Made by a program: the position numbers and the translations under genes | Shown: positions 60,482 to 64,000 of the stretch, piece after piece | Position numbering within the stretch: position 1 is the stretch's first letter | Layout of the letters: each line of letters starts with the position of its first letter | Notes under the pieces: model-generated | Database searches by the model: none | What the model was told of the DNA's origin: nothing | Seen by the model: only the letters and a program-made list of their open reading frames with translations | Source of the DNA: Lota lota | Taxonomy: Eukaryota; Chordata; Actinopteri; Gadiformes; Lotidae | Length of the DNA stretch: 64,000 nucleotides | NCBI GenBank assembly: GCA_026745465.1 | Contig: JACYXH010000216.1 | Span: 2,056,501-2,120,500 of the forward strand | Direction: 5' to 3'

Positions 60482-60913
60482 GCCTAAATGACTGTACAGT
60501 GACAACACGCTTCTACGACGGCCCCAGAGGCAGGATTGTGCATGGAAATGATTTATTTTGTTAATAGGACTGTATCAAACTTCTAGAGAATTTATGCATA
60601 CTTTTGTTGGTTTCTTTAGTTTTTGTTGCTGTGCATAGTGTATATTGTACTGTAACTAACTATAAAGAAGGTTTGCATATGTTTATATTCCTATGATATG
60701 CTAATAGGACATGAGCGAGTTCAGTTATCTCAGTATAATACGAGTTTGGGTGTATTCACGAAAACCCATTCATGTACATTATTCCTATATTCTGATTATG
60801 TTGAGCAGTATTACTAGCTACTGCTAAAACCCATATTCTTCTTTGGTGATTGCAAAGACTGCAAAAGGCTTTGTATTTTATAAACTTTGGTTTGTACTAA
60901 CAATGAATTTTCT

Positions 60914-60947
<34 letters not shown>

Positions 60948-61010
60948 GCTCTCTATTTAAGTTTATTCACATAGTGCAAGAATTACATTCACAAAACGGA
61001 ATATATGATG

Positions 61011-61024
61011 AATAAAAAAATAAA
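61011..61024 (+). terminator. Candidate distal poly(A) signals AATAAA (two overlapping)
   Basis: Two AATAAA hexamers in an A-rich stretch, with a GT/T-rich downstream element (tgtggtgtttgttgttgc and following) 20-80 nt later. Confidence 0.45.
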
Positions 61025-61040
61025 ATACAATGAGCTCCTT

Positions 61041-61395
61041 CAATGTGGTGTTTGTTGTTGCTTAATTAGTGTTAGTTGGTTGGAGGTGTGTTGTGTGTGT
61101 GAGTTTTGAGACGGTATCTGGGTGGAAAGCAGCATGTATTGGTGTAGGATCTTAGTGATTATCTGTCACAGATCAGCATGCTTGCCTCCATTATGTGCCG
61201 ACACTACAGCAACACAAATGAGCCTCTATGAGGACCGCTTTGATGTCACACTCCCTCCCAGCAACAGGATATATTAGTTACTGTGTGTGTTGGCACAAGA
61301 ACTGCGCGTTTATTTTGTATGTGTCTTAGTGTGTGTTTATAGAAGTGTTTGCGTGTATGTTAGTGTATTGGCATGGTTGTTGTTGTCTGTGTTTG

Positions 61396-61478
<83 letters not shown>

Positions 61479-62745
61479 AAGTATATCTTGGCATGTGTCA
61501 ACATTACCTCCTGCTGCTTGAATCACTTATATGTAGAAGACCATAACTAAAGTACCGAATCACACACACACACACACGCACACACGCATACACACACAGC
61601 ACCGCGTGCGGCAGCATCGCCACCTGCAGTGCGTAAAGGCAGGAGACTAAAAATAAATTGCTTGCTACTGCCTCAGTCTGCTCAATGTAAACTAGCTTCA
61701 CGCTCCTTATGGAGCAAGACAGTTAGGTGCCATCTTTGTTTGGCTTACACTTGTAGCTCTTCCATTCCCATTAAAGTCCCATCGCCACAGCTCACCATCT
61801 GCCACGTTATCACACACATTTTCTGTTAAAGTGTGTCTGGTGTCTGGAGGGTGGGTGGGGGCAGCTCTTGGACTTCTCCCCCCCCCCCCCCCCCCCCCCT
61901 AGCAACCACGTTTCTGCTCGTTCAGGATGGTTTCGCTGCCTTTTCTTCTGGGTGCGTTTGTTTACCTCACCGAAATAGGAATGTTTTTTACCTGGAGCCA
62001 TTTTAAAGCGTATGGATGTCAAAGTATGTCCACAAATATGTATCTTAATTTAAATTGAAGCACAACCTAAATTTCTTATTTTTGTTGTTATATTAAGTTT
62101 ATTATAATATTATTATCATGATTACGATTTTTATTTTAATTATTAACATTTTACTTTTTAACCCTAACAGCCTCAACAACACAACAATGTCGTGTTTTGC
62201 TTGCTTGAGGGTCAGGTTTTCCCCAGTGACTTTACTGCCATCTAGTGATCACAAGGCAATTACACTAATTAGTGTAGGAAGCAACAGGACCTCTGCTGTA
62301 CTGTTTACATGTGGAGCGAGACTCCTCTATGTCAACCATAAGCCAAATACAAGTGCAGTGGATACCGCAATAGTAGAGTCTCTTCGAAAATCTATTCAAA
62401 GCTGGAATATATAAGGGAAATAATTATAATTCAGTCTCACTCTGAATTACAATGCCAAGTGTCATCTAAAAGCCATTTCTTTCTTTACAGCATGGCAGCC
62501 TATGAGGCCAATTAACTTCTGAGGATCTCTGTGTGGCCTTCTGGTGACATCGCTGGTCTCCTTGACGACAGAGGCATTTCCTGTCGGAGGCCTGGCACTG
62601 GACTCTCATTGTCACAACGACATTACCACTGATCATCCGTGATCATTACAACCAAAACCAGCATCTGCCCCCATGGACGGCCCTGTAAAGTACCCCCCTC
62701 CCCGCCCACTGGCTTTTATCCACCTCCAGACTTCCATCCAGCCAC

Positions 62746-62776
<31 letters not shown>

Positions 62777-63629
62777 ACCCGCACAGCCTCCTCTCCTCAG
62801 CCCCCATCATCATCCCATTGTTCATTCAGTCCCCGGTGGATTCACTCAGTGTCGGCAGTACGTCTTCCCCGACATGCATTAGCCATTTTCAGCCCCTCAC
62901 GGTCGACACTTCCTGATTTACTGCTGGGCGGACAACCTTGCTGCTCCCGAGTGATATATGACTGGCTTTACGTCTGCCTCTGCTGCACTTTAAAAAAATC
63001 ACAAAACAAAAACAAAACGAGAGAGGAGATAACGACACGATGTCCTTTGATCGTGGTCTTCCCCGGGGCATTAGCGTCTCGTCTGCTACAGAGAGCGTTG
63101 TGCGTGGATGGCAACACGCCCTGAGATGAGGAGACGAGGACGTGGTGGGCCTGAAGGGGTTCTTACACCACGCAGGTATTTGATAAACCCCGTCGTCTCG
63201 GGGTCCTCTTCCCTTTGGACGGTGCACCGAGCGTACAAAATGTAAGAGCCGTACCCTTTGTGTCTTTATGTAAATGTGGCCCTTTCCACGGGTGCCCGAG
63301 AGCTAGGGGGAAGGATAATTGTTTATGATTACTCTGTGACATTTCCATATGGCAGACAAATTGTGTGCCAGGGACGCATACATCTGCCAACACAACACGG
63401 TTGCAGACTGTATCGCTGTGCTGCCTTTTTACCAACAAATGTGTATCGGTACGGTCAAATAAATCCTGGAACCGGGAGGGTATCAGGGTGTCCGTGTGCC
63501 AGGGGTCCCTTGTGGAGGTGTGGAGCCCCATCCGTGATGCAGATGACTGATAAGCAGATCACGGACGCACCGGGTGCTGCATAAAGAGACACTGCTTTGT
63601 TATATTGATCTGACATTAACAGCCTCTGT

Positions 63630-63689
<60 letters not shown>

Positions 63690-64000
63690 GACATGCACAC
63701 CAGCCTCCTGCACCCATAGAGAGACAGACAAACATCAAGACACACACACACACACACACACTCAGACGCCCCCCTCCTGCACCCATAGACAAACCGACAG
63801 ACAGACAGACACACACACACACGCACACAGACACCCCCCTCCTGCACCCATAGAGAGACAGACAGACAGACACACACACACACACACACACCACCACCCT
63901 CCTGCATGCAAATACCCTCACCCACACACACACCTCTCCTGCACACACACACATACAAACATGCACACACACACACACACACACACACTACTCTCCTGCA
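61041..64000. other. Downstream non-coding region, no gene recognised
   Basis: Contains a GT array (61398-61476), a CA stretch (61561-61600), poly(C) runs at 61878-61899 and 62747-62776, and the composite repeat at the right edge. The remainder is unique without recognisable exons. Confidence 0.6.
63630..64000. repeat. Composite CA/GACA minisatellite, about 3-4 units
   Basis: Units of about 70 bp: ctcctgcacccatagagaga + cagacagaca + (CA)n + cagacacccc. The phrase ctcctgca recurs at about 63704, 63774, 63839 and 63899 and in diverged form to the window edge. Confidence 0.9.

Larger units (their letters stand above)
58981..61040 (+). other. nrcam: nrcam 3' untranslated region (probable extent)
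   Basis: No coding potential is visible after the stop. It opens with a 28-bp poly(C) run (59036-59063) that would be part of the mRNA. Candidate poly(A) signals are AATAAA at 60029, 60476 and 61011 (overlapping a second at 61019). The last is followed by strongly GT-rich sequence (61045-61110), as expected of a cleavage site; the 60476 site is also plausible. Actual ends need transcript data. Confidence 0.55.

Overview
This is eukaryotic, vertebrate DNA and almost certainly a ray-finned fish. The coding exons are short (about 12 to 260 bp), separated by introns, and match vertebrate L1-family cell adhesion proteins exon by exon. The rest is saturated with very long AC/GT, AG/CT, TCTA and TTTC microsatellites and 20-30 bp poly(G)/poly(C) runs, with teleost-type tRNA-SINE tails. 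Such microsatellite density is known from codfishes (Gadiformes), so a gadiform is my best guess, but that is inference. There are no bacterial-type operons, CRISPR arrays or phage genes.

Only one protein-coding gene is recognised: an nrcam (neuronal cell adhesion molecule) orthologue on the + strand. Its coding sequence runs from the ATG at 34116 to the TAG at 58980. I could place 28 coding exons with AG acceptors, GT donors (one GC donor) and matching phases, plus a possible 12-nt mini-exon. They encode a signal peptide, six Ig domains, five fibronectin III domains, a transmembrane helix and a cytoplasmic tail with the FIGQY ankyrin-binding motif and a C-terminal SFV PDZ ligand. Teleosts carry nrcama and nrcamb; I cannot say which this is.

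Layout: 1-33988 is non-coding and probably upstream sequence and/or 5' introns of nrcam. It holds microsatellites, a SINE, a foldback element, one very exon-like 58-bp segment (17993-18050) and a possible promoter/first exon near 8990-9278. 33989-34254 is the start-codon exon. 35352-43775 carries Ig1-Ig6, 44123-44152 a linker mini-exon, 45461-54400 FN1-FN5, 55190-55321 the transmembrane segment, and 55756-58980 the cytoplasmic tail. The 3' UTR probably ends near 60500 or 61040. 61040-64000 holds only repeats and unrecognised sequence.

The most notable irregularity is the exon for the second half of Ig1. It is absent as an intact exon, but two indel-riddled, similar segments (about 35740-35935 and 36150-36400) sit between CA arrays where it should be. 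This is either local misassembly of noisy reads or real decay and duplication. Other points of interest are a GC-AG intron, a UG-repeat acceptor, exons hemmed in by simple repeats, a SINE whose palindrome is followed by a six-unit 51-bp minisatellite, and an 85-bp-arm foldback element.
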